NCBI RefSeq assembly: GCF_012999535.1
Contig: NZ_JABBWV010000001.1
Span: 682,001 to 746,000, forward strand
Source of the DNA: Microbispora sp. H11081
GTDB lineage: Bacteria > Actinomycetota > Actinomycetes > Streptosporangiales > Streptosporangiaceae
DNA length: 64,000 nt
Direction of reading: 5' to 3'
In this document: positions 44,079-54,277 of the stretch, piece by piece
Numbering within the stretch: position 1 is the stretch's first letter
Layout: the number at the start of each line of letters is the position of its first letter
Notes under the pieces: generated by a model
Seen by the model: the letters and a program-made list of their open reading frames with translations, nothing else
Told to the model about the DNA's origin: nothing
The model's database searches: none
Program-made: the position numbers and the translations under genes

Positions 44079-46526
44079 TCAGCGACGGGCGCCGCCGGTC
44101 ATGACCCGGTCGTCCTCCGAGCCGGTGGGGCGCTCGAACCCCGTGGTGGTCCCGCCTGCCTGCGGCGTCTCCCCGCGGCCCCGCCGCCCGGCGGTCCAGA
44201 GCCGGGGCCGCAGTCCCTCCATCCGGTCGAACACGTCGAGCACGCCCTCGCCGGCCTTTCGCAGCCGCAGCAGGACGGACATCGGGACCAGCACGGCGCC
44301 CAGGCGCCGCCATCGTGAGGCATTCGACGCCAGATCGCGCCTGATGCGGCGCAGGTCCGCGGGGGCGGGCCCCGACGCCGAGGGCGCGGGAGCGTACCTG
44401 AGCCGTTCCTCCGAGGTGACGACGCGGGTGAGCGACTCGGCGGCCTGCGGCCCGAGTTCGTACCGCTCGGCGATGCGGCGGCCGAGCGCGCGCGGCGTCT
44501 CGCCCGGCTCCCCGGCCATGCCGAGGTCGGTGAGGATGTCGCGCAGTTCCGCCCAGGCGGCGTGGCCCCCCGCGGCCGGCCGCGTCAGCCGGGCCAGACG
44601 CCGGCGGCGCACCAGGAGCCGCGCGGCGGCGGGCAGCGACAGCAGCGCGAGCACGGCGAGGGCGCCGATCCCGAACGTGACGACCGCGGGCGTGCCCGGG
44701 TCGGCCGCGACGGCCGTGCCGTCGATGTCGCGGTCGAGCTGACGCGGGTTGGGCCGGGCCGGTCCCGCGCTCTGGCCGCTGTCGTCCTCCTCCGACGTCG
44801 GTCCCTCGGACGGGCCGGAGGTGGGCTCGGCCGTGGGCGTGATGGGCAGCGAGTACGACGGCACCCGGGCCGTGCCCTGGCCGCCCGCCCCCGCGGGGGT
44901 GGGCTCGAACCGCAGCCAGCCGATGCCGTCGAAGAACAGCTCGGGCCAGGCGTGCGCGTCGTGGGTGCGGACCGTCCACACGTCACCGATCTTGGTGCCG
45001 CCGGTGTAACCGATCGACACGCGCGCGGGGATGCCGAGCAGACGCGCCATCACGGCCATCGCCCCGGCGAACTGCTCGCAGTAGCCCCTGCGGTCGCGCA
45101 GCAGGAACCGGGACAGCGCCTGCGCGCCGGAACCGGACGCGCGCAGGTCGTAGGTGAACCGGCCGTCCCCGGTGAACCACTCCTGGAGCTCGATCGCAGC
45201 CTCGTACGGCGTGGCCGCGTCGGCGGAGACCCGGCGCGCGAGCCCCTCCACCCGGGGGTCGAGCCCTTCGGGCAGTTGCAGGTAGCGCTCGCTGTCGGGG
45301 AGCGTCACCGCCGTGCGCAGCTCGGTCGTGGTGGGCTCGGGCTCCTCGCTGATCACCCGATACTCCAGCCCGGCCGCCTCGTTCTCGGTGGAGAAGACCA
45401 TCAGCGAGGACCGGTCGGCGCGCCAGTCGCCGTCCACGTCGACCTGCCGGGCCGGGTACGGCAGCGGCAGGAAGTTGAGCTTGTCGATGTCCTCGCTCAT
45501 CGCGACCCGCATCTCGGCCCGCCGCACCGACACCCCGGGACGCAGCCCTGGGGTGGGCGGCAGCGGCCCCTCCGACACGCGGTCCTCCGGGCGCCCGCGC
45601 AGCGGGGCCAGCGTCCACTTCGTCCCGTCGAAGATGTCGAGGGAGTAGATCCTCAGGTAACGCGGCTCGTCGTCGCTGCTGGTGTAGGTGAGCACGGTGC
45701 CGTTGCTCTGCTGCCTGAGCTGGCCGCCGAGCTTGGCGACGGCGTCGGGGATGCCGATGTTGCCGCCGCCACCGCCGAGGCCGTTGCCCACGCCGAAGCC
45801 GAACAGCGGGTCGGGGGTCAGCGCCGGCAGCGTCGCGGGCACCAGGATCGCCAGCGCGATCGCGGTGACGCCGATGCGCTTGCCCGACAGGGCGAGGCGT
45901 TCTGTGTCGGGGGCGGCGCCGCGCGCCGCGCCGGCGGAACGGCGCACCACCACGGCCCGGCCCCAGTGGCTCAGGCGCTCCCGCCCGTCGGTGACGAGCA
46001 GGCCGATGTAGCCGAACGCGGCGATGACGAACGCGGGCCACCCGATCGGGTCGGCCATCACCGCGGCGGGCACGGTGAACAGGGCGAGCAGCGGCAGCCC
46101 GGCCAGCGCCGCGCGGCGCAGCCGTACCGCGAAGACGTCCACGATCAGGGCGATCAGCGCCACGCCCGCCGCGGTGAGCAGCGTGATGCCGGGGTGTGGC
46201 GGCACCGGGGCGGCGTACCGCTGGATGTCCTCGAACCCGGTGCCGAGCAGTTCGCCGAGTCGTACGACCGAGTCCTTGGTCGGGATGACCCGGAGCCACG
46301 ACTCGTCCGGCGTGAAGACGGCCGTCAGGTAGAACAGGACCGTGAAGGGCATCACCGCGGGCGCCACCCACGGACGGGCGGCCAGGCGGGAGGCCACCAC
46401 CCCGGTCAGGGTGGTGACGAGGACCGCCCCCAGGCACGACCAGAACCACGACCCGCCCTCGAAGAGGGGATAAAGCGTGATCGTGACGGCCGCCGTGGCC
46501 AGCCCCGCCGCAACCGGCAGTTTCAT
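44079..46526 (-). CDS. Transglutaminase-like membrane protein, TgpA type
   Basis: 815 aa. An N-terminal block of about six membrane helices (residues ~5-260) is followed by an external transglutaminase-like domain with catalytic Cys in RRGYCEQFAGAMAVMARLLG and His in VRTHDAHAWPELFF. Then come a Pro/Ser/Thr linker, one more helix (~620) and a basic cytoplasmic tail. Proteins of this class pair with DUF58 and MoxR genes, as here; the target is unknown, probably envelope proteins. ATG 46526 with GGAAGGTG upstream; earlier frame starts lie inside the DUF58 gene. Confidence 0.88.
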   Translation of the reverse strand: MKLPVAAGLATAAVTITLYPLFEGGSWFWSCLGAVLVTTLTGVVASRLAARPWVAPAVMPFTVLFYLTAVFTPDESWLRVIPTKDSVVRLGELLGTGFEDIQRYAAPVPPHPGITLLTAAGVALIALIVDVFAVRLRRAALAGLPLLALFTVPAAVMADPIGWPAFVIAAFGYIGLLVTDGRERLSHWGRAVVVRRSAGAARGAAPDTERLALSGKRIGVTAIALAILVPATLPALTPDPLFGFGVGNGLGGGGGNIGIPDAVAKLGGQLRQQSNGTVLTYTSSDDEPRYLRIYSLDIFDGTKWTLAPLRGRPEDRVSEGPLPPTPGLRPGVSVRRAEMRVAMSEDIDKLNFLPLPYPARQVDVDGDWRADRSSLMVFSTENEAAGLEYRVISEEPEPTTTELRTAVTLPDSERYLQLPEGLDPRVEGLARRVSADAATPYEAAIELQEWFTGDGRFTYDLRASGSGAQALSRFLLRDRRGYCEQFAGAMAVMARLLGIPARVSIGYTGGTKIGDVWTVRTHDAHAWPELFFDGIGWLRFEPTPAGAGGQGTARVPSYSLPITPTAEPTSGPSEGPTSEEDDSGQSAGPARPNPRQLDRDIDGTAVAADPGTPAVVTFGIGALAVLALLSLPAAARLLVRRRRLARLTRPAAGGHAAWAELRDILTDLGMAGEPGETPRALGRRIAERYELGPQAAESLTRVVTSEERLRYAPAPSASGPAPADLRRIRRDLASNASRWRRLGAVLVPMSVLLRLRKAGEGVLDVFDRMEGLRPRLWTAGRRGRGETPQAGGTTTGFERPTGSEDDRVMTGGARR

Positions 46527-46560
46527 GATTTTCACCTTCCGTCCCGCCGGACCGGCCGGG

Positions 46561-47814
46561 TCAGGCCGCGCTCCGCTTGCTGCCGGCCTCCGGCCACACG
46601 CCGGCGAGCGACGCGCCGGCGGGCAGGTCGAGCACCCGCCACCCGCCACCCGCCAGCACCGACCGCGCGGTCCGCGCGTTCTCCGCGGCGACGCCGTCCC
46701 AGGAGGCGTTCCCCGAGGCCTGGTCCCAGGACGCGAGGTCGAGCAGGACCGCGACGGCGGTCACGCCGGGGTGCCTGAGCCGGGCGAGGGTCCTGGCCTC
46801 CTCCGGGTCGAGCGCGCCGAGGACGGCGATGATCAGCCCGTCCCCGCCGCCCTGGCGCAGGGCGCCGATGCCGTGCTCCAGCGACCGCGCCGTGCTCTGC
46901 CGGATCACGGCGAGCGTGTCGAGCAGTGACCACGACTGGCCGCTGTCGACCACGTGCCGCGCGCCCTGGTCGGTGACCAGGCGCAGGGCGAGGCCCTCCG
47001 CCGACAGGTGCACGCCGATGGACGCGGCGGCCGAGACCGCCACCTCGAACGACGAGCGCGGTCCGTCGCCCCGGTGCGCGTGCCTGCGGGTGTCCAGCAG
47101 CAGCGCGCCCCGGCTCTGCCACTCCTGCTCCTCGCGCCTGACCATCAGCTCGCCGCGCCGCGCGGTCGAGCGCCAGTGCACCCGGCGCAGGTCGTCGCCC
47201 TGGCGGTACTCCCGGGGCGCCACGTCGTCGTCGCCCGCCGCCGCGACCGACCGCGTACGGCTCTCGCCGCCGCCGCTGTACTCGCCCGTCAGGCGCACCG
47301 GCGGGAGCGGCACCACCTCGGGGGTGACCACGAGCGTGTCGGTGGCGGTGAACGAGCGGGTCAGCTCCACCAGCCCGAACGGGTCGGCGATCCGCAGGGA
47401 CAGCGGCCCGATCGGGAACCGCCCGCGCAGGTCGGAGCCCACCTTGTAGTCGATCTCCCGGACGCCGCGCGGCTCCATCCGGTCGAGGACGAACCTGGGC
47501 CGCGTGCCCAGCGTGTACCGCAGCGTGTCCTCCACCAGCAGCAGCCCGGTGGGCAGCCGGGTGACGTTCTCCAGGCGCAGCGTGACCGTGCTCTCCTCGC
47601 CGGTCTGCACCCGTGCGGGGCTGAGCCGCCGGGTGCACGACAGCCGGTATCGCGTGCGGGTCACGACCAGCGACGCGAGCAGCGGCATCGCGATGATCAG
47701 CACGGCCACGCGGAGCAGGTCCTGCTCCCCGAGCACGAGCGCGCACAGCAGAGCCGCCACGCCGGACGCGAGGAACGACCGCCCCCGCGGGGTCAGAGCC
47801 TTCAGCCCGATCAT
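46561..47814 (-). CDS. DUF58 protein
   Basis: 417 aa. Two membrane helices at the N-terminus (~14-52), then a domain with YRQGDDLRRVHWRSTARRGELMVR, the DUF58 signature. A VWA-like region follows. These proteins act with MoxR AAA ATPases, perhaps as metal-dependent adaptors, and are found with transglutaminases. Middle gene of the moxR-DUF58-tgpA operon; gaps are 27 and 34 bp. Confidence 0.88.
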   Translation of the reverse strand: MIGLKALTPRGRSFLASGVAALLCALVLGEQDLLRVAVLIIAMPLLASLVVTRTRYRLSCTRRLSPARVQTGEESTVTLRLENVTRLPTGLLLVEDTLRYTLGTRPRFVLDRMEPRGVREIDYKVGSDLRGRFPIGPLSLRIADPFGLVELTRSFTATDTLVVTPEVVPLPPVRLTGEYSGGGESRTRSVAAAGDDDVAPREYRQGDDLRRVHWRSTARRGELMVRREEQEWQSRGALLLDTRRHAHRGDGPRSSFEVAVSAAASIGVHLSAEGLALRLVTDQGARHVVDSGQSWSLLDTLAVIRQSTARSLEHGIGALRQGGGDGLIIAVLGALDPEEARTLARLRHPGVTAVAVLLDLASWDQASGNASWDGVAAENARTARSVLAGGGWRVLDLPAGASLAGVWPEAGSKRSAA

Positions 47815-47841
47815 GGGCCCTCCGTCATTCGCTCGCGTCCG

Positions 47842-48822
<981 letters not shown>

Positions 48823-49053
48823 CAGGCCTCCATGAGGGTGCGTCCCCGAGAATGGGGCGTTAAACGTTCCTTTTCCATTCTGTGTACCGACCCTATGTCC
48901 CCTGTGGTTCTAGGGCGACTTTGTCCGGAAATCCGGGTGAACTGCTCATAGTGTTGTGGCCACTCTTCCTGGTCGCGTTCCGTGCTCGTCCGAATACCGT
49001 GACATCCCGCCGCGCGCTGTGACCCGGAGATCGCGGTCCGTCCCCGCCGCGCT

Positions 49054-49183
49054 CCACTTCACTCCACCGGCCCTTCCTCCCGCCACGGGAACGCCGTGCG
49101 CGCCGGGGTTTCCGCGACGCCGACACGCCCGCGCGGGGGGCGGGGGGCCCCGCCGCGCCCCACTCCGGACCACCCCATTTCAC
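49054..49183 (-). promoter_or_regulatory. Possible MraZ-type boxes facing moxR operon
   Basis: On the - strand, GTGGAG motifs recur at 10-bp spacing at 49067 and 49057. A run GTGA/GTGG/GTGG occurs at 49183, 49173 and 49163. This is the phasing of MraZ sites, but GTGG is frequent in such GC-rich DNA. Confidence 0.3.
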
Positions 49184-49229
49184 CTGCGGAAACGCCGCCG
49201 ATTTTGAATGCGGACACGCTCAGAATCAG

Positions 49230-49257
49230 TTGACGGTGGGGAGAAGTGGAGTATGGT
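49230..49257 (+). promoter_or_regulatory. mraZ promoter
   Basis: TTGACG (49230-49235) and TATGGT (49252-49257) with a 16-bp spacer make a good vegetative promoter. The start site would fall near 49264, inside the operator repeats. Confidence 0.7.
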
Positions 49258-49279
49258 GGTGCGCAGTGGAGGGCAGGGG
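49236..49279 (+). promoter_or_regulatory. MraZ operator, 10-bp-phased direct repeats
   Basis: GTGG-x repeats start at 49236, 49246, 49256 and 49266, with a weaker AGGG at 49275. This is the 10-bp periodic direct-repeat layout known for MraZ (TGGGN with 5-nt spacers in E. coli). They overlap the spacer and -10 of the promoter, so MraZ binding should repress the dcw cluster. Confidence 0.7.
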
Positions 49280-49321
49280 CTAAAGCGCTGAGCGCTCCAC
49301 AAGGCGCAGGAGGTGGGTCCG

Positions 49322-49753
49322 GTGTTCCTCGGCACCCACCACCCACGCCTAGACGACAAAGGACGGCTGTTCCTGCCGGCGAAGTATCGCGAGGAGCTGG
49401 CGGAGGGTCTGGTGATCACCAAAGGCCAGGAGCGCTGCCTCTACGTCTTCCCCGTAGAGGAGTTCCAGCGCATCACCGAGGCCCTGCGTACCGCTCCGGT
49501 GACGGCGAAGGCGGTACGCGACTACAGCCGCGTCTTCTTCGCGAGCGCGTCCGACGAGGTGCCGGACAAGCAAGGACGCATCACGATTCCCCAGACGCTG
49601 CGGCGTTACGCCGGGCTGGAACGTGACTGCGTGGTGATCGGCGCCAACACGCGACTGGAGATCTGGGACGCCCAGGCGTGGGACACCTATCTGGAGACTC
49701 AGGAGCAGGCCTTCTCCGATCTGTCGGAGGAGGTGTTGCCGGGAATCCTGTAG
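49322..49753 (+). CDS. mraZ: Transcriptional regulator MraZ
   Basis: 143 aa, two AbrB-like swapped-hairpin domains: [17 protein letters not shown] and [16 protein letters not shown]. MraZ forms ring-shaped oligomers that bind phased repeats and control the dcw cluster. GTG 49322 gives the conserved [11 protein letters not shown] and has AGGAGG 8 nt upstream; GTG 49313 overlaps that ribosome site and is less likely. First gene of the cluster. Confidence 0.96.
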   Translation: MFLGTHHPRLDDKGRLFLPAKYREELAEGLVITKGQERCLYVFPVEEFQRITEALRTAPVTAKAVRDYSRVFFASASDEVPDKQGRITIPQTLRRYAGLERDCVVIGANTRLEIWDAQAWDTYLETQEQAFSDLSEEVLPGIL

Positions 49754-49985
49754 ACCGGTCCTTACTTTTCGATCGATCGACCCGTCGGTGACGTTCGGCG
49801 AGGTCTCCACCCGCTCCCATCTGGCAGCTGATGCACCTTCCCCGGTGTCAGACGCCACGGACGGCGACGCGGATGGGGACCTGGCCGGACGGGTCGGTTC
49901 CCAGGGAACCGGCATGTGTGGGGGCCCGTTGGGTAGTCACCGGCGGCACAGCCGCGAATCCGCGAGAACTGCGGCGTAATGGGGG

Positions 49986-50960
49986 TTGGAAGCGTTGTCG
50001 TACGAGCCCGGTCAGCCGGGTGGTCACATTCCGGTCATGCTCGATCGCGTCCTGGAGTTGCTCGCTCCGGCGCTGACCGGACCGGAGCCGGTGGCCGTGG
50101 ACGCCAATCTCGGGCTCGGCGGGCACGCCGAGGCGCTGCTGGCCGCCCATCCCCGCCTCCACCTCGTCGGCATCGACCGCGACCCCACCGCCATCGAGCG
50201 TTCCACCGCCCGGCTCGCGCCGTACGCGGACCGGATCACTCTGGTGCGCGCCGTCTCCGACGAACTTCCCGACGTGCTCCGTGCCGCGGGACGCCCCCGA
50301 GTGGACGCCGCGCTCTTCGACCTCGGCGTGTCCTCCCCTCAGCTCGACGAGGCCGAGCGCGGTTTCGCCTACTCCTACGACGCCCCCCTCGACATGCGGA
50401 TGGACCGCGAGCAGGAGCTCACCGCGGAGCGCGTGGTGAACACCTACTCCGCCGCGGACATCACCCGCGTCCTGCGCGACTACGGCGAGGAGCGTTTCGC
50501 GGCCCGCGTCGCGAGCTTCATCGTCAGGGAGCGCGCCAAAGACCCCATCACCAGCACGAAACGGCTCGCCGAACTGGTCCGCGCGGCCATCCCCGCCGCG
50601 ACGAGGCGGACCGGAGGCAACCCGGCCAAGAGAACGTTCCAGGCGTTGCGCATCGAGGTGAACGGAGAGCTCTCGGCGCTCGAGCACGCGCTCCCCGCCG
50701 CGCTCGACGCGCTGGCGCTGGGCGGGCGCGTGGTCGTGCTCGCCTACCACTCCCTGGAGGACCGGCTCACCAAGCGGGTCCTCGCGGCGCGAACCAGGGA
50801 CACCAGTCCACCCGGGCTGCCGGTCTACCTGGAGGCTCACCAGCCCAGGTTCCGCCTTCTGACGAGGGGAGCGGAGCTCCCGGACGACGACGAGGTGACC
50901 CGCAACCCGCGGGCGGCCTCGGCCCGCTTGCGGGCGGCAGAGAGGATCCGCGAGGGATGA
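49986..50960 (+). CDS. rsmH: 16S rRNA (cytosine1402-N4)-methyltransferase
   Basis: Methylates C1402 in the ribosomal P site. 324 aa: [28 protein letters not shown] (SAM loop), [45 protein letters not shown] and [10 protein letters not shown] are the family set. The start is TTG 49986 or TTG 49995. The 232 bp after mraZ hold no convincing gene, although a weak 63-codon frame crosses them. The stop overlaps ftsL by 4 bp. Confidence 0.96.
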   Translation: MEALSYEPGQPGGHIPVMLDRVLELLAPALTGPEPVAVDANLGLGGHAEALLAAHPRLHLVGIDRDPTAIERSTARLAPYADRITLVRAVSDELPDVLRAAGRPRVDAALFDLGVSSPQLDEAERGFAYSYDAPLDMRMDREQELTAERVVNTYSAADITRVLRDYGEERFAARVASFIVRERAKDPITSTKRLAELVRAAIPAATRRTGGNPAKRTFQALRIEVNGELSALEHALPAALDALALGGRVVVLAYHSLEDRLTKRVLAARTRDTSPPGLPVYLEAHQPRFRLLTRGAELPDDDEVTRNPRAASARLRAAERIREG

Positions 50961-51703
50961 GGACAGAGCAGGAGAGCAGGAGGGCGACCGGCCGCGCGGC
51001 CGTGCCGCCCCGTGTTCCGCCCCGTGTGCCGGGCAGGGCCGCCGCCACCCCCGAGGAGCGCCGCGTCCGTCCCGGCGCGCCCGCCACCGGCGACGATCGC
51101 CGGCGCAAGGGCGCCCAGGCCGCGGGGCAGGGCGGCGCGCCCGCCGGATCCGTCACGGCCCCGAAGCGTGACGGCTCCCGGACGCGTACGGCCGGCCGCG
51201 CCACCCCCGGCACCGCAGGGTCCCGCGAGGCCGTGTCCCGCGAGGCCGTATCCCGCACGGCCACCCGTCCCGCGCCGCCTGGTGACGGCCGCACCGAGGT
51301 CGCACCCGCGCCACGGCGCGTCCGGCGCGCGGGCGCGGAAACCCGGCCCGCGGCGTCCGCGCGTGCCACAATGGCGCGGCGGGCGTTCCAGAGGCCCCCG
51401 CGTGCGCCGTTCGTGCTGCTCGTCGTGGGCCTCATGTGCGGCGGCCTGGTGACCCTCCTGCTGCTGAACGTGGTCCTCTCGCAGGACTCGTTCAGGCTGG
51501 GCGACCTGCAGTCGAGCATCGACGAGCTGCACGAGCAGGCCGCGGAGCAGGAGAACCAGCTCCGCCGGTGGACGCAGCCGGACGTGGTGGACGAGCAGGC
51601 CAGGGCGCAGGGCCTCGAGGAGGACACCACCGCGCCGAAGTTCATCGACGCGGGCGCCGCGGCGGCGCGGGAGCAGGCCCAGAAGGAGGGCACGGACCGG
51701 TGA
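50957..51703 (+). CDS. ftsL: FtsL-like division protein with long disordered N-terminus
   Basis: 248 aa, single-pass division protein at the ftsL position. Residues 1-150 are basic, Arg/Ala/Pro-rich and probably disordered in the cytoplasm; residues 151-174 are the membrane helix ([20 protein letters not shown]). A short coiled-coil-like segment ([19 protein letters not shown]) follows outside. Typical FtsL proteins are ~100-130 aa, so the tail is exceptionally long. It contains two copies of a 15-bp repeat (SREAV). Coupled by ATGA to rsmH and GTGA to ftsI. Confidence 0.85.
   Translation: MRTEQESRRATGRAAVPPRVPPRVPGRAAATPEERRVRPGAPATGDDRRRKGAQAAGQGGAPAGSVTAPKRDGSRTRTAGRATPGTAGSREAVSREAVSRTATRPAPPGDGRTEVAPAPRRVRRAGAETRPAASARATMARRAFQRPPRAPFVLLVVGLMCGGLVTLLLLNVVLSQDSFRLGDLQSSIDELHEQAAEQENQLRRWTQPDVVDEQARAQGLEEDTTAPKFIDAGAAAAREQAQKEGTDR
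51221..51250 (+). repeat. 15-bp tandem duplication in ftsL
   Basis: TCCCGCGAGGCCGTG and TCCCGCGAGGCCGTA are adjacent and in frame (SREAV twice); a partial third follows. Confidence 0.85.
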
Positions 51704-54270
51704 CAGACAGCGGCCGGAACCCGGGTCCCGGCCGCGGGGGTCCCAGCGGGCGAGGCGGCGGCCAGGGCCCGGGCGGTGACAGGAGGAGCCCCGGCTCCCC
51801 GGGACGGCCGCCCCGCAAGGACGGTCCGCCGAGACCGGGCCGTCCCGGCCGGTCGTCCGATCCCGGGCTCGACGAGACGCCGGGCGGCCCGGCGCGCCGC
51901 GGCCGCGGCGGCGGCGCCCCGGAAGGCGGCGCGAGAAAGGGCGGCCCCGGACAGCGCGGCACCGGACAGAACAGCACCGGGCAGAGCAGCACCGGGCAGG
52001 GTGGCACCGGGCAGGGCGGCCCAGGCGGCGGCCCGCGCCGCGCCGGCGCGCAGCACCCCGGCGCGGGTGACGGACGTCCGCGTGACGCCGCCGCGCCAGG
52101 CGACGACAAGCGGCCCACGGGCTCGCCGGGAAGACCGGCGAACGGCGCGGGGCAGCCGCGGGCGGGCGCGCCCGTCACTCCTGCAAGGCCCGGCGCTTCA
52201 GGACGGCCCGGTGCTTCTGGACGGCCTAGTGCTTCTGGACGGCCTAGTGCTTCTGGAGGGCCCGGTGTTCCCGGGAAGTCCGGAGCCTCCGTGAACGGCG
52301 CTTCGGGGAAGGCCGGCGCCCCCGGGAGGGCGGGCGTGGGCCGCCCACGCCCCGGCGGCGCCCCGTCCGGTCCCCGGCGCCCGGGCCCGCAGCCCGCGCC
52401 GGGACCACAGCGCACCTCGGGACCACAGCGCGCCTCGGGGCAACAGCGCGCGTCGGGACCCCCCAGACCGCCGGGGCCGTCCAGGCCGTCGGGCCCGCCC
52501 AGGCCACCGGGACCCCCGGCTCCGCCGCGGCCGCCCGCCATGCTCCGGCTGGGCAACCCCGCCCGCCGGCTGAGGGCGGCGCTGGTGGTGATGGCGATCG
52601 TGCTGTCGCTGTTCGCGGGGCGCCTGGTCCAGCTGCAGGGCTTCGACTCGAAGGTGCTCCAGGCGAAGGCCGCCCAGCAGCGCGTGCAGCCGGAGACGCT
52701 GCCGGCGCGCCGCGGCTCGATCACCGACGCACGGGGTCACGACCTCGCCGTGACGGTCGAGGCCAGGGAGGTCTACGTCGACCCCAAGGACGTCGACCCG
52801 GCCAAGCGCGACCTGGTCGCCACCACGCTGGCGCGGGAGCTGAACAAGCCCAAGGAGCAGATCGCCGCCGCGCTGGCCAGGACCGAGCAGAGGTACATCC
52901 CGCTGGCCCGCGACGTCGAGCCGCCGCGCGCCAAGCGGATCATGGGCTTCGAGCTCAGGGGCGTCGGCGTGAAGGAGACCTACCGCCGTCTCTACCCCGG
53001 CAACTCGCTCGCGGCGGGACTGCTCGGCTTCGTCGGCGTCGACGGCAAGGGCCTGGAGGGCCTGGAGAGCGCGTACGACGACATCCTGGCGGGCAAGGAC
53101 GGCAAGCAGAGCATCGAGCTCGGCGCGAACCGGCAGCGCATCCCCATGACGCGCAGCCAGCGCGAGGCGCCGGTGCCCGGGCGTGACGTGCGCCTGACCA
53201 TCGACAGGGACATCCAGTGGGCCGCGGAGGAGTCGCTGGCCCGGCAGGTGCGTGCGACGGGGGCGCGCAGCGGCAGCGTGATCGTCATGGACGTGCGGAC
53301 CGGCCAGATCCTGGCCATGGCGAACGCGCCCCAGGCGAACCTCAACGACTGGCAGTCCGCCCCGGCGGAGGACCGCGCCAACCGGTCGGCGTCGGAGATC
53401 TTCGAGCCGGGCAGCACGAACAAGGTCATCACCGCGGCGGCGGCGATGGAGGCCGGCGTGGTCACCCCGGAGACCGCCTTCCGCGTGCCCGACCACATCC
53501 AGTGCGCCGACCGGCAGCTCAGGGACTCCCACTCGCACGAGCCCGAAGTGATGACGTTCACCGGAATCCTCGCCGAGTCGAGCAACGTCGGCACGATCAT
53601 GGTAGCGGACAAGATCTCCAGCCAGCGGCTGTACGACATGTTCCGGGCGTTCGGATTCGGGGCGCGCACCGGGGCGGGGGTCCCGGGTGAGCAGGCGGGC
53701 CTGCTGCCGCAGTGGCAGACGTGGTCGGGCAGCCAGCGCTGTACCATCGCCTACGGTCAGGGCGTCTCGGTCACCGCGCTGCAGATGGCCGGCGTCTACC
53801 AGACGATCGCCAACGGCGGGGTGCGGGTGACCCCCTCGATCGTGGCGGGCACCACCGACGCGCACGGGGCCTTCGTCCCGAGCCCCGCCGCCAAGAGCAC
53901 GCGTGTGATCAGCGAGGCGACCGCCCGGCGGATCGCGCTGATGCTGGAGGCCGCGGTGGGCCACGAGGGCACGGGGAAGGAGGCCTCCATCGAGGGTTAC
54001 CGGGTCGCGGGCAAGACGGGCACCGCCATGCGGTACGACGAGAAGTGCGCGGGATACTGCGGGTACACCGCCACGTTCGTCGGCTTCACCCCGGCGGACC
54101 AGCCCCGGCTGATGGCCCTGGCGGTCATCCAGGATCCGAAGAAGGGCCACTACGGCGGCGCCATCGCCGCCCCGGTGTTCAAGGACGTCATGACTTTCGC
54201 GTTGAAGAGCAGGAAGATCCCTCCGACCGGCACGAAGGCGCCGGAGATGGTCCTTCGCCCTGCGGAGTGA
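51700..54270 (+). CDS. ftsI: Septal transpeptidase FtsI (PBP class B) with giant disordered N-terminus
   Basis: 856 aa, cross-links septal peptidoglycan. Residues 1-~285 are a Gly/Pro/Arg/Ser/Gln repeat-rich cytoplasmic tail; the membrane helix lies at ~294-311 (ALVVMAIVLSLFAGRLVQL). The pedestal domain follows, then the transpeptidase with S572-x-x-K (PGSTNK), S627-S-N629 and K772-T-G. No PASTA domain. Usual actinobacterial FtsI is ~600-650 aa, so the extra ~200 residues are unusual. GTG 51700 overlaps ftsL by 4 bp. The tail includes four 18-bp repeats with atypical codons (GCT, TCT, AGT), suggesting recent expansion. Confidence 0.94.
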   Translation: MTDSGRNPGPGRGGPSGRGGGQGPGGDRRSPGSPGRPPRKDGPPRPGRPGRSSDPGLDETPGGPARRGRGGGAPEGGARKGGPGQRGTGQNSTGQSSTGQGGTGQGGPGGGPRRAGAQHPGAGDGRPRDAAAPGDDKRPTGSPGRPANGAGQPRAGAPVTPARPGASGRPGASGRPSASGRPSASGGPGVPGKSGASVNGASGKAGAPGRAGVGRPRPGGAPSGPRRPGPQPAPGPQRTSGPQRASGQQRASGPPRPPGPSRPSGPPRPPGPPAPPRPPAMLRLGNPARRLRAALVVMAIVLSLFAGRLVQLQGFDSKVLQAKAAQQRVQPETLPARRGSITDARGHDLAVTVEAREVYVDPKDVDPAKRDLVATTLARELNKPKEQIAAALARTEQRYIPLARDVEPPRAKRIMGFELRGVGVKETYRRLYPGNSLAAGLLGFVGVDGKGLEGLESAYDDILAGKDGKQSIELGANRQRIPMTRSQREAPVPGRDVRLTIDRDIQWAAEESLARQVRATGARSGSVIVMDVRTGQILAMANAPQANLNDWQSAPAEDRANRSASEIFEPGSTNKVITAAAAMEAGVVTPETAFRVPDHIQCADRQLRDSHSHEPEVMTFTGILAESSNVGTIMVADKISSQRLYDMFRAFGFGARTGAGVPGEQAGLLPQWQTWSGSQRCTIAYGQGVSVTALQMAGVYQTIANGGVRVTPSIVAGTTDAHGAFVPSPAAKSTRVISEATARRIALMLEAAVGHEGTGKEASIEGYRVAGKTGTAMRYDEKCAGYCGYTATFVGFTPADQPRLMALAVIQDPKKGHYGGAIAAPVFKDVMTFALKSRKIPPTGTKAPEMVLRPAE
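52192..52263 (+). repeat. Four 18-bp tandem repeats in ftsI N-terminal tail
   Basis: Units start at 52192, 52210, 52228 and 52246. The two central ones are nearly identical (AGTGCTTCTGGACGGCCT) and encode SASGRP. Third-position T here is much commoner than in flanking codons. Confidence 0.9.
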
Positions 54271-54277
54271 CCGCGAA

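Larger units (their letters stand above)
48823..49321. other. Divergent regulatory region between moxR operon and mraZ
   Basis: About 500 bp without a credible gene; short frames here are GC-driven. It contains the mraZ promoter and four phased GTGG repeats on the + strand. Two further groups of 10-bp-phased GTGG motifs lie on the - strand (49054-49067 and 49160-49183). A relatively AT-rich patch at ~48855-48960 probably carries the moxR promoter. Confidence 0.65.

Noticed and set aside
48956-49346. Short overlapping ORFs on both strands upstream of mraZ
   Set aside because: They overlap the promoter and operator, have Arg/Pro/Gly-rich shadow composition and no start signals.
49788-49979. 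63-codon ORF between mraZ and rsmH
   Set aside because: Weak third-position GC bias, no ribosome site, no family features; treated as untranslated gap.
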